Below are positions 44,928 through 55,531 of a stretch of DNA of 64,000 nt, one piece after another. The DNA comes from Lignipirellula cremea. GTDB taxonomy: Bacteria > Planctomycetota > Planctomycetia > Pirellulales > Pirellulaceae. Every line of letters starts with the position of its first letter. The stretch's first letter is position 1. The notes beneath the pieces were generated by a model that was not told where the DNA came from, did not search any database, and worked only from the letters and a program-made list of their open reading frames with translations. Where the stretch lies: positions 9,343,001-9,407,000 of the forward strand of contig NZ_CP036433.1 of assembly GCF_007751035.1 (NCBI RefSeq). The letters run 5' to 3'. The position numbers were made by a program, and so were the translations under genes.

Positions 44928-44951
44928 GAAAAAGCCCCGTCGCTCCGGTGC
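44928..44951 (-). terminator. Candidate terminator of the RedB-kinase-GGDEF operon
   Basis: On the minus strand GCACCG and CGGGGC flank GAGCGA (one mismatch) and are followed by a short T-run. It lies about 140 bases after the GGDEF gene. It belongs to a repeat shared with 50122-50235. Confidence 0.5.
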
Positions 44952-45010
44952 GGCTGGCCTTGATCGTAGTTCATTCGCAGCGAGGGTTCCAGCCAGTTCG
45001 CCCAGCGGGA
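44928..45010. repeat. Dispersed repeat B, copy 1
   Basis: AAAAAGCCCCGTCGCTCCGG, then GGCTGGCC, CATTCGCA and TTCCAGCCAGTTCGCC align with 50122-50235 over about 85 bases. Confidence 0.65.
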
Positions 45011-45023
45011 TTCGAACCGGGGC

Positions 45024-45066
45024 GTCGTCTTTCATTCCGTGAAAGATCGCGTACTTTCGTGGCATG
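45024..45066. repeat. Partial copy of dispersed repeat A (copy 4)
   Basis: GTCGTCTTTCATTCCGTGAAAG followed by GCGTACTTTCGTGG matches the hairpin core of copy 2 at 8550-8590. It is truncated on both sides and overlaps the end of the GGDEF gene region only at its right. Confidence 0.65.
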
Positions 45067-45093
45067 GCGGCTGACGAAGATTGTGCGAGCGGA

Positions 45094-46022
45094 TCAACGC
45101 GTGCAGATTCCTGGTTCTGCGGCGGCGAGCTCTGCGCGGTTTCTGCCGCCATCCTTGGCGCGGTACAGTGCGACGTCGGCGGTTTGAATCAATTCATAAG
45201 GGTCCGATGCGCTGTGGATACTGGATACGGCGACTCCCAGGCTCACGGTAGGTCGAACGTTTCCCTTGGGCGTCGGCAGATCAATCTGAGCAATGGCGGC
45301 CCGGACGCGCTCCGCATGGCCGATGGCGTTCGCCGGGTCGCATCCCGGCAGCACCAGGAGAAACTCCTCGCCGCCGTATCGCCCGACAGAATCGTAACGG
45401 CGAACCGAGTCGCGCATAACCTGGGCGGCCTTTTGCAACACGGCGTCGCCCGTGGCATGTCCATAGGTATCGTTGATGAGCTTGAAGCAGTCCAGATCGG
45501 CCATGATGACGGCGACCGGCACGCCCTGGCGCAGCGCTCGCGCCAACTCCCCCTCGATGATGTCCAGAATGGCCGATCGATTCCAGAGTCCCGTGAGCCC
45601 GTCGCGCGTGGCCAGGTCGCGCATCGCCTCGCGCGAGTTGATCAGTTGTTCCTGGAGGCAGAGGATTCTTTTGCCGGTGCGCAGCCGGACTCTTAGTTCG
45701 GCCGGGTCGAACGGTTTGGTCACGTAGTCATCCGCGCCCGCGTCGAGTCCCGCGATGATATCGTCCTGATCGCGATTGCCGGATAGCAGGATGACATAGG
45801 TGTAGGGTTCGGGTTTGTTCTGGCGGATCTCCTGACAGAGTTGCGTGCCGTCCATGCCAGGCATCCTCCAGTCCAGGATGGCCAGTTTCGGCGCATCGGG
45901 CGACAAGAGGATTTGAGACGCCTCGTTGCCGTTCCTGGCAACGACCACGTCATAGCCCCAGCGGCGCAGCGAAGATTCCAGCAATCGCAGGGCGACTAAC
46001 TCGTCGTCAGCAATGAGGACTT

Positions 46023-46026
<4 letters not shown>
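45094..46026 (-). CDS. Response regulator with GGDEF (diguanylate cyclase) domain
   Basis: A 310-aa PleD-like protein. Its receiver domain (about 1-120) has D7, D8 and phosphoacceptor D52 in LDWRMPG; K104 lies in VTKPF. A GGDEF domain follows, with GGEEF at 218-222 and an intact inhibitory site R209-D212 (RRYD). It is therefore likely an active cyclase making cyclic di-GMP, under product control. Its start overlaps the kinase stop (ATGA), so it is the likely output of the upstream kinase. A second possible output is another kinase of the window. Confidence 0.95.
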
Positions 46027-48757
<2,731 letters not shown>

Positions 48758-48761
<4 letters not shown>

Positions 48762-49438
48762 TGGACTTCCCCTGCTGGCGGGAGTGAATGGGCGATCGGA
48801 CAGCCAAATGCCGGGGTCTGGCTGCAGGAAGGCGCGACGCCGCTTAAGGAAGACTCGATTGCCGACCTGCCGTCATTGTCTCCGGCATGTCCGCGCGCCC
48901 GCGTGATGCCGCCGTTGAACAACAGCTCTCCCTGATTGTTATAGAGGAGAGTTTCGCCAGAGGTGTTTGCGCCAAAACGCCGCGTTTCGATTCCCCCCGG
49001 GTCGCTCACGACATGGACGCCGGGGATGGCGGCGGCCGTTGCCCGCAGATCGGTCTGGTCCCAACGGTCATCCGATCCGGCCGGCTTGTAGAACACAACC
49101 CACGGCGTAACAGAGTCCTGAAAACGCGCCACGATCTTTTCCAGCTCGCCCAGAGTGGCCCGGGTGCAGGGGCAACGGGGATGGGCAAACAGGATCAAGG
49201 TGGATCCCTGTTCGTTGAGCTGCAGGCTGCTATCGCTCGGCCACTGCCGAGGGCCCGCTGACGACGGCCCCGGCGAATTGGCGTACATGGCAAGCACTGC
49301 CAACCCGCCACACGAGGCGCTGACCCACAAGAAACCGATGGCGATCTTCCACAGCAGTCGCCGATCAAACGTGGATCCGCGCAAAGGCTCCGCCGCGTTG
49401 CTGCGTCTCTTCGTCGGTGCGTCGGGTGATATATTCAT
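48758..49438 (-). CDS. RedB-like thioredoxin-fold membrane protein with CPC motif
   Basis: A 226-aa protein with one N-terminal membrane helix ([20 protein letters not shown], about 27-50). A thioredoxin-like domain follows, in which [20 protein letters not shown] holds the RCPC motif near residue 89. It is anchored in the membrane with the domain outside. It resembles planctomycete RedB-like proteins; CPC replaces the usual CxxC of thioredoxins, so disulfide chemistry is uncertain. Its stop overlaps the start of the sensor kinase, which suggests it could be a redox or metal input for that kinase. Confidence 0.75.
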
Positions 49439-49639
49439 GGGGCGTCACTATCGGCGAAAACACTTTCAATAAATGGCCTGTCGATCCATCTGCTATCCAT
49501 TTAAAATCCTACGTCACGGTTTAAAGGCGGCGCCCGATAGGCAGAACTAAGCGCAGACAGCGATCGTTGCGGTTGTGCCGATTCTTCGACATGCGCCGCA
49601 TGACATTGACAACCGTGCGCGGATGGGATCTGCCATCGT

Positions 49640-49675
49640 TGCGAAATCGGGTGCGAAATCGGATGCGAAATCGGG
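49640..49675 (+). repeat. 12-bp tandem repeat, three copies
   Basis: TGCGAAATCGG(G/A) is repeated three times in a row, followed by a partial fourth unit TGCG. It lies in the gene-poor region upstream of the RedB operon. Confidence 0.85.
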
Positions 49676-49995
49676 TGCGCATCTCACGATGTCGCTATGC
49701 TTGACCTGCGAGGTCGACTTCGCATGACCGAAACCTTTTTCCCGCAAGGACTTCCTACCTGCCGCCCGGGCGGCAACGGCCTCCTGGCCCCGCAAGCCAG
49801 TGATACAAACTCAGCCGTCCTGTCGCTCCGACCCGAAGTCCCCGCATCCGGGATCCGCCGCCACAAACAGACGCGGCGCGAAGACAGTCAACGCGATCTA
49901 AAACATGCCAGCAAAAGATCTTTGGATTGGCTCGCCTGGTCCGATGGGTTGCATGACGCGCGCAATGGGGAAAGCACCGCGCAAGAACCACCTTT

Positions 49996-50073
49996 TGCGG
50001 CAGGATAAGCGAGGAAGCACCCGCCACAGGCCTGCACATGGCGGCGGCTTGACGTCGCCTGCGAGGGAACCGG
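49996..50073. repeat. Dispersed repeat C, copy 1
   Basis: GCGGCAGGATAAGCGAGG followed by CGCCACAGGCCTGCACATGG and TCGCCTGCGAGGGAACCGG. The second copy is at 53275-53352 with the same order of blocks and about 75-80% identity by eye. Confidence 0.7.
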
Positions 50074-50121
50074 CGTCGGAGGATCGCGGTTTGCCTTAGA
50101 ATAAACGTGTACGCCGAAAAC

Positions 50122-50145
50122 AAAAAAGCCCCGTCGCTCCGGGGC
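50122..50145 (-). terminator. Intrinsic terminator (minus strand)
   Basis: Stem GCCCCG (50128-50133) with CGGGGC (50140-50145), loop of six bases, and six T on the minus strand at 50122-50127. No intact minus-strand gene lies directly upstream; it is part of repeat B. Confidence 0.65.
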
Positions 50146-50235
50146 CGTCGCTCCGGGGCCAGCCAGCCTTTTTCGTGGGGCATTCGCAAAGTAAGCTCCA
50201 GCTCGTTCGCGCGGTTTCTCGTCGAACTGGCGGGC
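50122..50235. repeat. Dispersed repeat B, copy 2
   Basis: It begins AAAAAAGCCCCGTCGCTCCGG, has a second GTCGCTCCGGGGC block directly after, then CATTCGCA and CTCCAGCTCGTTCGC, as in copy 1 at 44928-45010. The internal duplication of the GTCGCTCCGGGGC block is present only here. Confidence 0.65.
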
Positions 50236-50604
50236 GACGCTGCGGTTCCTGGTCGAAAAACGCTGCCCAACAACCTTTACTATTGGATTCCCGAACCGGA
50301 TAGCGGTCCGCCGGACGAGAGGAATTTTGACAGCTGCAGGAAGAAAATCCTCCAGGCGATTCGTGCCGGGCTGCCACTCGATCTTCGCTTGCTGCACGAC
50401 GACGATTCGGAAATTCGCGCACGAGCCGGCTGGCTGGACTGGAATGCCCCCATTTTCTGCACCAGGGGTTATGAGAGTAGGGGTTGGGTTACAGGTAACA
50501 TTTCTTCTCGGCTGTGCTGCTGCTGGAGCGGAGGCGCAGCCGGAGCGGAAGCAGCAGCACAGCCGGCCGCGAACGCCGAGGAAGTCTGGTAGCTGGGACT
50601 GATA

Positions 50605-51333
50605 TCACGTGTCTATCTGCGAGAGGACGCCCATTGCCAGGAGCGGGCGATCGTGCTGGACACGCTGGGCGACATCCAGCCAGGCGAGTTGTGGATCGCT
50701 GATAGAAACCTTTGCACCAGTGTGGTCCTGCATCAAATCGACGTCTCCCGCGCGGCGTTCATCATTCGTAAACATGCTCAAAATGTTCGCTATCATGTTC
50801 TTGACGACGAACGTCAGATCGGCGAAACATCCACAGGCGTGGTGTTTGAACAAGCGATCGAGATCGAAGATGATTTCGACAACACCCTCATCGGCCGCCG
50901 CATCCGAATTGCGCTCGATGAACCGACAGCCAACGGCGACACCGAAATGGTGTTGTTTTCGAATCTTCCTGGTTCGGTGACGGCGCTGGAGATTTCCGAG
51001 GCGTATCGCAAACGTTGGGACATTGAGACGACCTTCAATCACATGGATCGCATGTTCGCCGGCGAGATCAAAGCGATCGGCTCTCCTCGCGCGGCGTTAC
51101 TGGTGTTCAGTCTGGCTGCGATCGCCTTTAATACCATGAGTGTTGTCATGGCCGCGCTGCGCGTCGAACATGGAGCGCAGAAAGTGGACGAAGAAGTGTC
51201 GATCTATCACATTGGCGTAAATGTGCAAAGCGATTGGAACGCCTCGGCCCTGGTCGGAGACGCCGCGGCGTGGGAGCAGCGTTTCGCCACGCTGAGCGCC
51301 CAGGCGAAATTAGCCAAAGCCATGTCACCTTGA
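50605..51333 (+). pseudogene. IS4-family transposase remnant (N-terminus lost)
   Basis: About 240 residues align with the middle and C-terminal part of the transposase at 31962-33335: EDAHCQERAIV with EDGHAQERSLL, GELWIADRNLCTSVVLHQI with GEVWVADRNFCTSVFLQEI, and YRKRWDIETTFNHM with YRTRWSIEAAFNEL. The first roughly 180 residues, including the first catalytic Asp, are missing. The end differs (LSAQAKLAKAMSP) and no inverted repeats are seen. An older, different member of the same group. Confidence 0.85.
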
Positions 51334-51338
51334 AAGGG

Positions 51339-51571
51339 ATGGAGGACTGTACCCATCCTGCTACACCCAGCATTCAAGCCACTCACGGCCAGGAAACCTT
51401 GCTGCTGGTCGAAGATGAAAAGCCCGTGCGTAAGATTGTTAAAACAATGCTGCAACGCGAGGGTTATAAAGTGCTCGAAGCTGCTGCAGGCGAAGAGGCG
51501 ATTGAATTGGCGCAATCATTTCCTGGGAAGATCCAGATTCTGTTAACCGACGTGGTAATGCCTGGAATGAG
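51339..51571 (+). pseudogene. Response-regulator receiver domain gene, 5' part
   Basis: Starting at the ATG at 51339: QETLLLVEDEKPVRKIVKTM, then QREGYKVLEAAAGEEAIELA, and ILLTDVVMPGM at the phosphoacceptor loop (Asp in LLTDVVMP). The receiver is interrupted at PGM by a 389-base element (51572-51960). The downstream SGREVAAVVKQMLPEIQVLF completes the fold. Reading into the element gives a stop at about 51650. Confidence 0.8.
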
Positions 51572-51960
51572 GAACGCGGAAAAAAAACTTCGGTATTTTT
51601 CTCGACAGGAACCACGAAACCTGAGCAGCCCAAGCCGGCTGATCCCGTGAGCCGAACGCCTGGCGTCGGGCCGTTCTTCGGAATGAGGGAAAAAAACTTC
51701 ATCGGTTTTTGTATAACAGCGATGACGTTCAACTTTTACGTATGCTTCACCTGGTGATCAAACCGCCAATCTCTCCTGCAACGGCTGGAAGATAAAATGA
51801 GCGGGTTAAAAAATCGGCATCGCGGAAAAGGGGAACTCACGCAAAGGCGCGAAGAAGGAGGAAGAGGTCTGAGAAGGAATTCGCCACGACCCTTGTGGAT
51901 GTCGCGTTTCCGATTCCTGCCAAACGGGAAAAATCGCCGAAGTTATTTTCCCCCGATTCC
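51572..51960 (+). mobile_element. MITE-like insertion, 389 bp, with TGAG duplication
   Basis: TGAG stands at 51568-51571 and 51961-51964 on both sides. The ends are imperfect inverted repeats: GAACGCGGAAAAAAACTTCGG on the left and GGAATCGGGGG-AAAATAACTTCGG (complement) on the right, differing by short gaps. It holds no transposase gene. Inside are GTGAGCCGAACGCCTGGCGTC (also found at 52050-52100 in related form) and a GGAATGAGGGAAAAAAACTTC unit that resembles the left end. A CTCACGCAAAGGCGCGAAG sequence at 51836-51854 is of a type common in bacterial genomes. Confidence 0.6.
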
Positions 51961-52050
51961 TGAGTGGTCGCGAAGTTGCGGCAGTCGTCAAGCAAATGTT
52001 GCCAGAGATACAAGTACTGTTCATGTCCGGCTATGGAACTGGGGAAGAAT
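51961..52050 (+). pseudogene. Response-regulator receiver domain gene, 3' part
   Basis: Continues the receiver after the insertion: SGREVAAVVKQMLPEIQVLF, then MSGYGTGEE and a stop. In intact regulators of this type VLFMSGY is followed by more sequence; here it is cut short by the repeat at 52047-52117. Joined with 51339-51571 it gives about 100 residues of a CheY-like receiver. Confidence 0.75.
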
Positions 52051-52744
52051 AACTTCGGCTCACAGGAGTAGAACCGCCCGACGCTAGCGCGTTCGGCTCA
52101 CTATACAAAAACCGAAGTGGAGGAAACTCTTGTCCCGCTTCAAGGCGGGGCGCATAGTAGCCGAAGCAGGATTCGCAAATCGTATGACTGATTCCTGGCG
52201 GGGCAGCGTCGATATATTCCCGCACCCAATCCCAAACTGCAGCTTCCCGTCGACGCACCCGTCGACAATAGCTGCATTGATGCACAATATTTTGTTCATC
52301 GGCATAGTCAGTGTGAACCGACGAATTCAGTTGATCGTGGTGCTGCGGACGTTCGACTCTTAAGGAATGAACGATTAGCAGACCCTCCCGCCGTGGCAGT
52401 GGATACGACGTCATCTGAAAGAGTCTAAACTGGTCAGCGGATGAGCATTCGTAGACATGCACCCAAAGACGTTCCTCCGACAGGCATTTGCGATACCCTT
52501 GCTCGAAGAATTTTGCCAGCGGACCTTCAATTCCCGATAGAAGATTCTCCCCCAACGGCCACCGCGCGGATACGTCAGGTTCGCCGCCGTTGGCAGCCGC
52601 AAAGTTGAGCCAACCAGGGCTAAGATAGGCGATCGAAAGGTCGCTCCAGACTCCGCAAACGCTTACTACTTGCGAGTTGCAAATTCTCGAATCAAACGGT
52701 TCTAACAGGGGGCGAAAGTTCGCCTGACAGAGTTCTCGCTGCAT
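52031..52744 (-). CDS. PAS-like protein with two CxxC motifs
   Basis: A 237-aa frame. An N-terminal PAS-like part (QANFRPLLEPFDSRICNSQV then LSIAYLSPGWLNFAAANGG) precedes CSYCRRVRRREAAVWDWVRE and ISHTICESCFGYY, the CxxC pair seen in a family of PAS-linked proteins. The last 30 residues (SEPNALASGG and onward) are encoded by the repeat at 52047-52117, so the original C-terminus has probably been lost or replaced. No strong ribosome site is seen; the upstream end touches an IS3 remnant. A metal- or redox-responsive signalling role is possible. Confidence 0.6.
   Translation of the reverse strand: MQRELCQANFRPLLEPFDSRICNSQVVSVCGVWSDLSIAYLSPGWLNFAAANGGEPDVSARWPLGENLLSGIEGPLAKFFEQGYRKCLSEERLWVHVYECSSADQFRLFQMTSYPLPRREGLLIVHSLRVERPQHHDQLNSSVHTDYADEQNIVHQCSYCRRVRRREAAVWDWVREYIDAAPPGISHTICESCFGYYAPRLEAGQEFPPLRFLYSEPNALASGGSTPVSRSYSSPVP
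52047..52117. repeat. GCTAGC-centred inverted repeat element
   Basis: ACTTCGGCTCAC at the left and CCGAAGT at the right flank a core with GTCGGGCGG, GCTAGCGC and GTTCGGCTCAC (both strands considered). It belongs to a family with the sequence near 51650 (GTGAGCCGAACGCCTGGCGT) and, less closely, 43280-43300 (GGGCGCTAGCCC). It truncates the receiver gene on one strand and the CxxC gene on the other. Confidence 0.6.
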
Positions 52745-52929
52745 TTCCTATTGGCGCCTTGGCGAGGGAGGAGGCTGATTAAGCATGGAATGCATTTTTT
52801 TCGACGGCATGCAGCTGTGGAAGGAATCACGTTCCGCAAATTCGCCGAAGTAGTCGAATGCCTCCTTTTTCAGCATCAGCATTGATGAGAGCAGGGGCTG
52901 GGATTTACCTGCTCCTCGTTTCTGAGCCA

Positions 52930-53344
52930 GCGATGGGGAGAAAAAGGCGGGCTTTGCTCTGGGGGCCAGGTTGCCCAGAGCGCTGTGGGGTCGCTGGGCG
53001 TTGCCGTCGCAACACCACGATTTTATCATCTCCTGCGCCAGCGCGAGGGACAAGACCCCCTTCTCGTTCAAGCATTCGGCTCGCACGCTGCCGTCGAACG
53101 ACTCGATGAACGCATTATCCGTGGGCTTTCCCGGTCGACTGAAATCCAAGGTGACCTGACGGGAGTACGCCCATGGGTCCATCGCCTTCGTCGTGAAATC
53201 GCGGCCGTTGTCGACGCGTCTCGTTCTGGGCAGCGGCCCGGTTCCCGCCCGACGCTTCAAGACAGCCGCGACTTCGCGGCAGGATGAGCGAGGCAGCGCC
53301 AGCGACAGAGCCTCTGCATGCTGGCGACGTACAGTCGCCGGCAA
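52930..53344 (-). pseudogene. IS3-family transposase (integrase core) remnant
   Basis: The minus strand encodes the end of an IS3-type integrase: VDNGRDFTTKAMDPWAYSRQ, LDFSRPGKPTDNAFIESFDG and CDGNAQRPHSALGNLAPRA. The second catalytic Asp (DNGRDF) and the Glu (IESF) are present. The upstream domain with the first catalytic Asp is missing; the reading frame before it (from 53344) looks unrelated and overlaps repeat C. No inverted repeats were seen. Confidence 0.8.
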
Positions 53345-53352
53345 GGGAACGG
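53275..53352. repeat. Dispersed repeat C, copy 2
   Basis: GCGGCAGGATGAGCGAGGCA, then GCGCCAGCGACAGAGCCTCTG and TCGCCGGCAAGGGAACGG (split blocks), aligning with 49996-50073. Confidence 0.7.
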
Positions 53353-53403
53353 GGCTGCCTCAGCAGGCACAGAGCGAGCCTGGGCATACCGGTCTCTTCC
53401 GGC

Positions 53404-55038
53404 TTATCTTCCGCCTGCAGGAACGGAGAAGAATCCGCCGCCGAAACCGCCGCCGCCCATTCCTCCGCCGAATCCCTCGGCGGAATTTCCCATGACGTCG
53501 CCGTTTTCGACGCGGTGGATGACCTCGGCGATTTCATCGTGCGCGGCGCCGGTTTGTCGGATCAGCATCACGGAACGTGATAGCACCAGCTGAATTTGGC
53601 CGATCTGCAGCTTCTCTCCAGTTCCGTTCGCTTCGTTGAGAATCGTCATCTCTGGCGAGGAGGAAACGACGGTGATTTCCCCCGGCGCTTCCGGCCGGGC
53701 GTCTGTCTTCCAGCTGTCAGGGCGCACGATCCGCGGCAACAGCGTCGCCAGATCGCGGGCGACCGCGGTATGCACGCGATAATAAACCGTGGTGACCTTG
53801 TTCGATTTATCACTTTCCCGTGTCCGCGGCTTGGACTCCCGCAAAGCCGTACGGTACGTTTCCAGCAGCTTGAGCACGTTCGCGTGCAGTCGTTCCTCCT
53901 GGGTAACCACCATCACGCCCGGCAGGCCAAAGTGGATGGCGCCGGGTCCGCCGACTTGCTCCCAGGATTCGGGCGCCGTTTGCGAACTGATCGCCTCCGC
54001 CAGCGCGTCGGACTCTCCTTCATCGCGACACAAGTCCCGCACGTCATAAACGGCCGTGCGGAGCGACGCCTGGGCTTCGTCGGGCGAGGTGATCCACAGC
54101 ACGCCGTCCCGCAGAATGAAGGTCAGCTCCAGGTCCAGCAGCATCCCCTGGATGGCCGTTTTCAAGTTGCGGTCGTGGAGTTTCAGCGTCACCGGTTCCC
54201 GTTCTCTCACATTGACGTGCCGCAAAGCCCGGCGGTCCAGGCGAATATCGGCCTGGGTTATTTTCGAAAGCTGTTCCACCGCCGTCGCCAAGGGCGTTTC
54301 CGAAAAATCAACCGTCACATGCTGATCGAGCTTTGCACGCAGCGCGACATGCGGCGCCGGATCGTTGACGAACGTTTGCCGGGCGTGCTTTCGAAGCGCA
54401 GCGAGAAACCCCTGCACCTCGCGCTGCCTTTCGCCGTTCTGGCGGACGAACAACACATCGCCCAGCGCGCTGATGACGCCTTCGCCGCCGATCTCTTCCC
54501 AGGAATCCGGCTGGAGCGTGCTGGTGATCAGGTCGGTCAGCAGGTCCATGTCGTAGCCCGCATCGAGCAGATCGCCCACGTTGTAGGGCAGCGTGGCGGC
54601 GACGCTCTCGGCAACCTCCGGCGTGGTGATAGTGAGAATGCTGTCCTCAAAATACCAGGCCAGACCCAGGGATCGCAACCGATTGAGCAGCAGGTAAACG
54701 GCCTCGTCGTGCAAGCGATCCGAAACCGGCTCCGCGAGAGAAACGCCGGCCTTCGACAAGGCGCCCGTATCCAGCAAGACGGCAAGCTTCTGGTCGTTCT
54801 GCAGCCAGGCCACGACTTCGCGGAGCGACGAATCCGAAAAGTCATGCGTCGCCTTGACGGCCAGCTCCCGCGGCATGGCGACGGACGGATCGACCGTTTT
54901 CGGTTCCTCCGCAATCCGCGGAATCGCCGGAGGCTCCTCCCCTTCCGGTCCCCGTGGAACCGGTTGCGCCCCCGAGAAACCAGCAAACAGGAACGCCAGA
55001 CAAAGCGACAAGGCAATGCGAGCAAGCACAATCAACAT
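53404..55038 (-). CDS. Secreted protein with repeated secretin-N/STN-like modules
   Basis: 544 aa from the ATG at 55036-55038, with a signal peptide (IALSLCLAFLFAGFSGA). Two related modules of the secretin/TonB N-terminal (STN) type are seen: HDFSDSSLREVVAWLQNDQ near residue 66 and HVTVDFSETPLATAVEQLSK near 240. Each is followed by a helical and a beta part ending in an ITTP or ITSP strand, then a D-x-L repeat with PDSWE/PESWE. No secretin channel domain follows. The C-terminus is a Gly-rich tail (GGGMGGGGFGGGFF). Function is unknown; an outer-membrane or periplasmic adaptor is possible. Confidence 0.7.
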   Translation of the reverse strand: MLIVLARIALSLCLAFLFAGFSGAQPVPRGPEGEEPPAIPRIAEEPKTVDPSVAMPRELAVKATHDFSDSSLREVVAWLQNDQKLAVLLDTGALSKAGVSLAEPVSDRLHDEAVYLLLNRLRSLGLAWYFEDSILTITTPEVAESVAATLPYNVGDLLDAGYDMDLLTDLITSTLQPDSWEEIGGEGVISALGDVLFVRQNGERQREVQGFLAALRKHARQTFVNDPAPHVALRAKLDQHVTVDFSETPLATAVEQLSKITQADIRLDRRALRHVNVREREPVTLKLHDRNLKTAIQGMLLDLELTFILRDGVLWITSPDEAQASLRTAVYDVRDLCRDEGESDALAEAISSQTAPESWEQVGGPGAIHFGLPGVMVVTQEERLHANVLKLLETYRTALRESKPRTRESDKSNKVTTVYYRVHTAVARDLATLLPRIVRPDSWKTDARPEAPGEITVVSSSPEMTILNEANGTGEKLQIGQIQLVLSRSVMLIRQTGAAHDEIAEVIHRVENGDVMGNSAEGFGGGMGGGGFGGGFFSVPAGGR

Positions 55039-55184
55039 CCTTCCAGTCAGCCCCTGACGACGTCGATTATAGCCTCGACTCCCCTCCCAAGCACGCGCGC
55101 AATTCGAAGCAAACCGCTGCAGCTCGACTTGAGTCGCAACAAGCCGACATTTCGCCCGCCGCGCCCCGATTCGTGGACGCAAAT

Positions 55185-55219
55185 AAAAAAGGCCCGCCGA
55201 TTTGCCGGCAGGCCTTTTG
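55185..55219 (-). terminator. Terminator downstream of tRNA-Arg
   Basis: On the minus strand AAAAGGCCTGCCG pairs with CGGCGGGCCTTTT around a short loop, followed by six T. It lies 33 bases after the tRNA 3' end. Confidence 0.8.
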
Positions 55220-55251
55220 ATCAAGTCGTTTGCTCACAGAGCTTCAAGTAG

Positions 55252-55325
55252 TACGCCCGGCAGGGTTCGAACCTGCAACCCTCGGTTCCGAAGACCGATG
55301 CGCTATCCAGTTGCGCCACGGGCGC
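55252..55325 (-). tRNA. tRNA-Arg (anticodon UCG)
   Basis: 74 bases that fold as a tRNA. The acceptor stem is GCGCCCG with CGGGCGT (a G-U first pair), discriminator A, and the D-arm is GCGC/GCGC with AACTGGATA. The anticodon stem TCGGT/ACCGA encloses the loop CTTCGGA, giving anticodon TCG, which reads CGA/CGN arginine codons. The T-arm is GCAGG/CCTGC with TTCGAAC. CCA is not encoded. Confidence 0.93.
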
Positions 55326-55531
55326 TTGTTGGGGATATCGGGGACGATATCCGTACAAGGCCAACTGCTGCCTGGTGGAGGGAGCGGTTGATTGGTCGTC
55401 GCCAGGGAGGCTTGCACGCCCGGCGAGGCCAATGACAAACTGTACCATGTCTCGGCGCAAAAACAAGCCTGCCAGGTGGACCGGGGGGGCTTGCGGTTTA
55501 GGCGTTGCGGGTCGCGTTTTTCTCTTTGGGG

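Larger units (their letters stand above)
49439..50604. other. Gene-poor region with repeats, 1166 bp
   Basis: No convincing intact gene. It holds a three-unit 12-base tandem repeat at 49640-49675, repeat C copy 1 (49996-50073), and repeat B copy 2 with a minus-strand terminator (50122-50235). Several unrelated open frames overlap, none with a recognisable domain. Confidence 0.6.

Noticed and set aside
45005-45035. GGATTCGAACC resembling a tRNA T-arm
   Set aside because: The stem on both sides does not pair and no anticodon or acceptor arm is present.
50107-50592. A 161-aa plus-strand frame
   Set aside because: It begins inside repeat B, has no recognisable domain and runs into the IS4 remnant in another frame.
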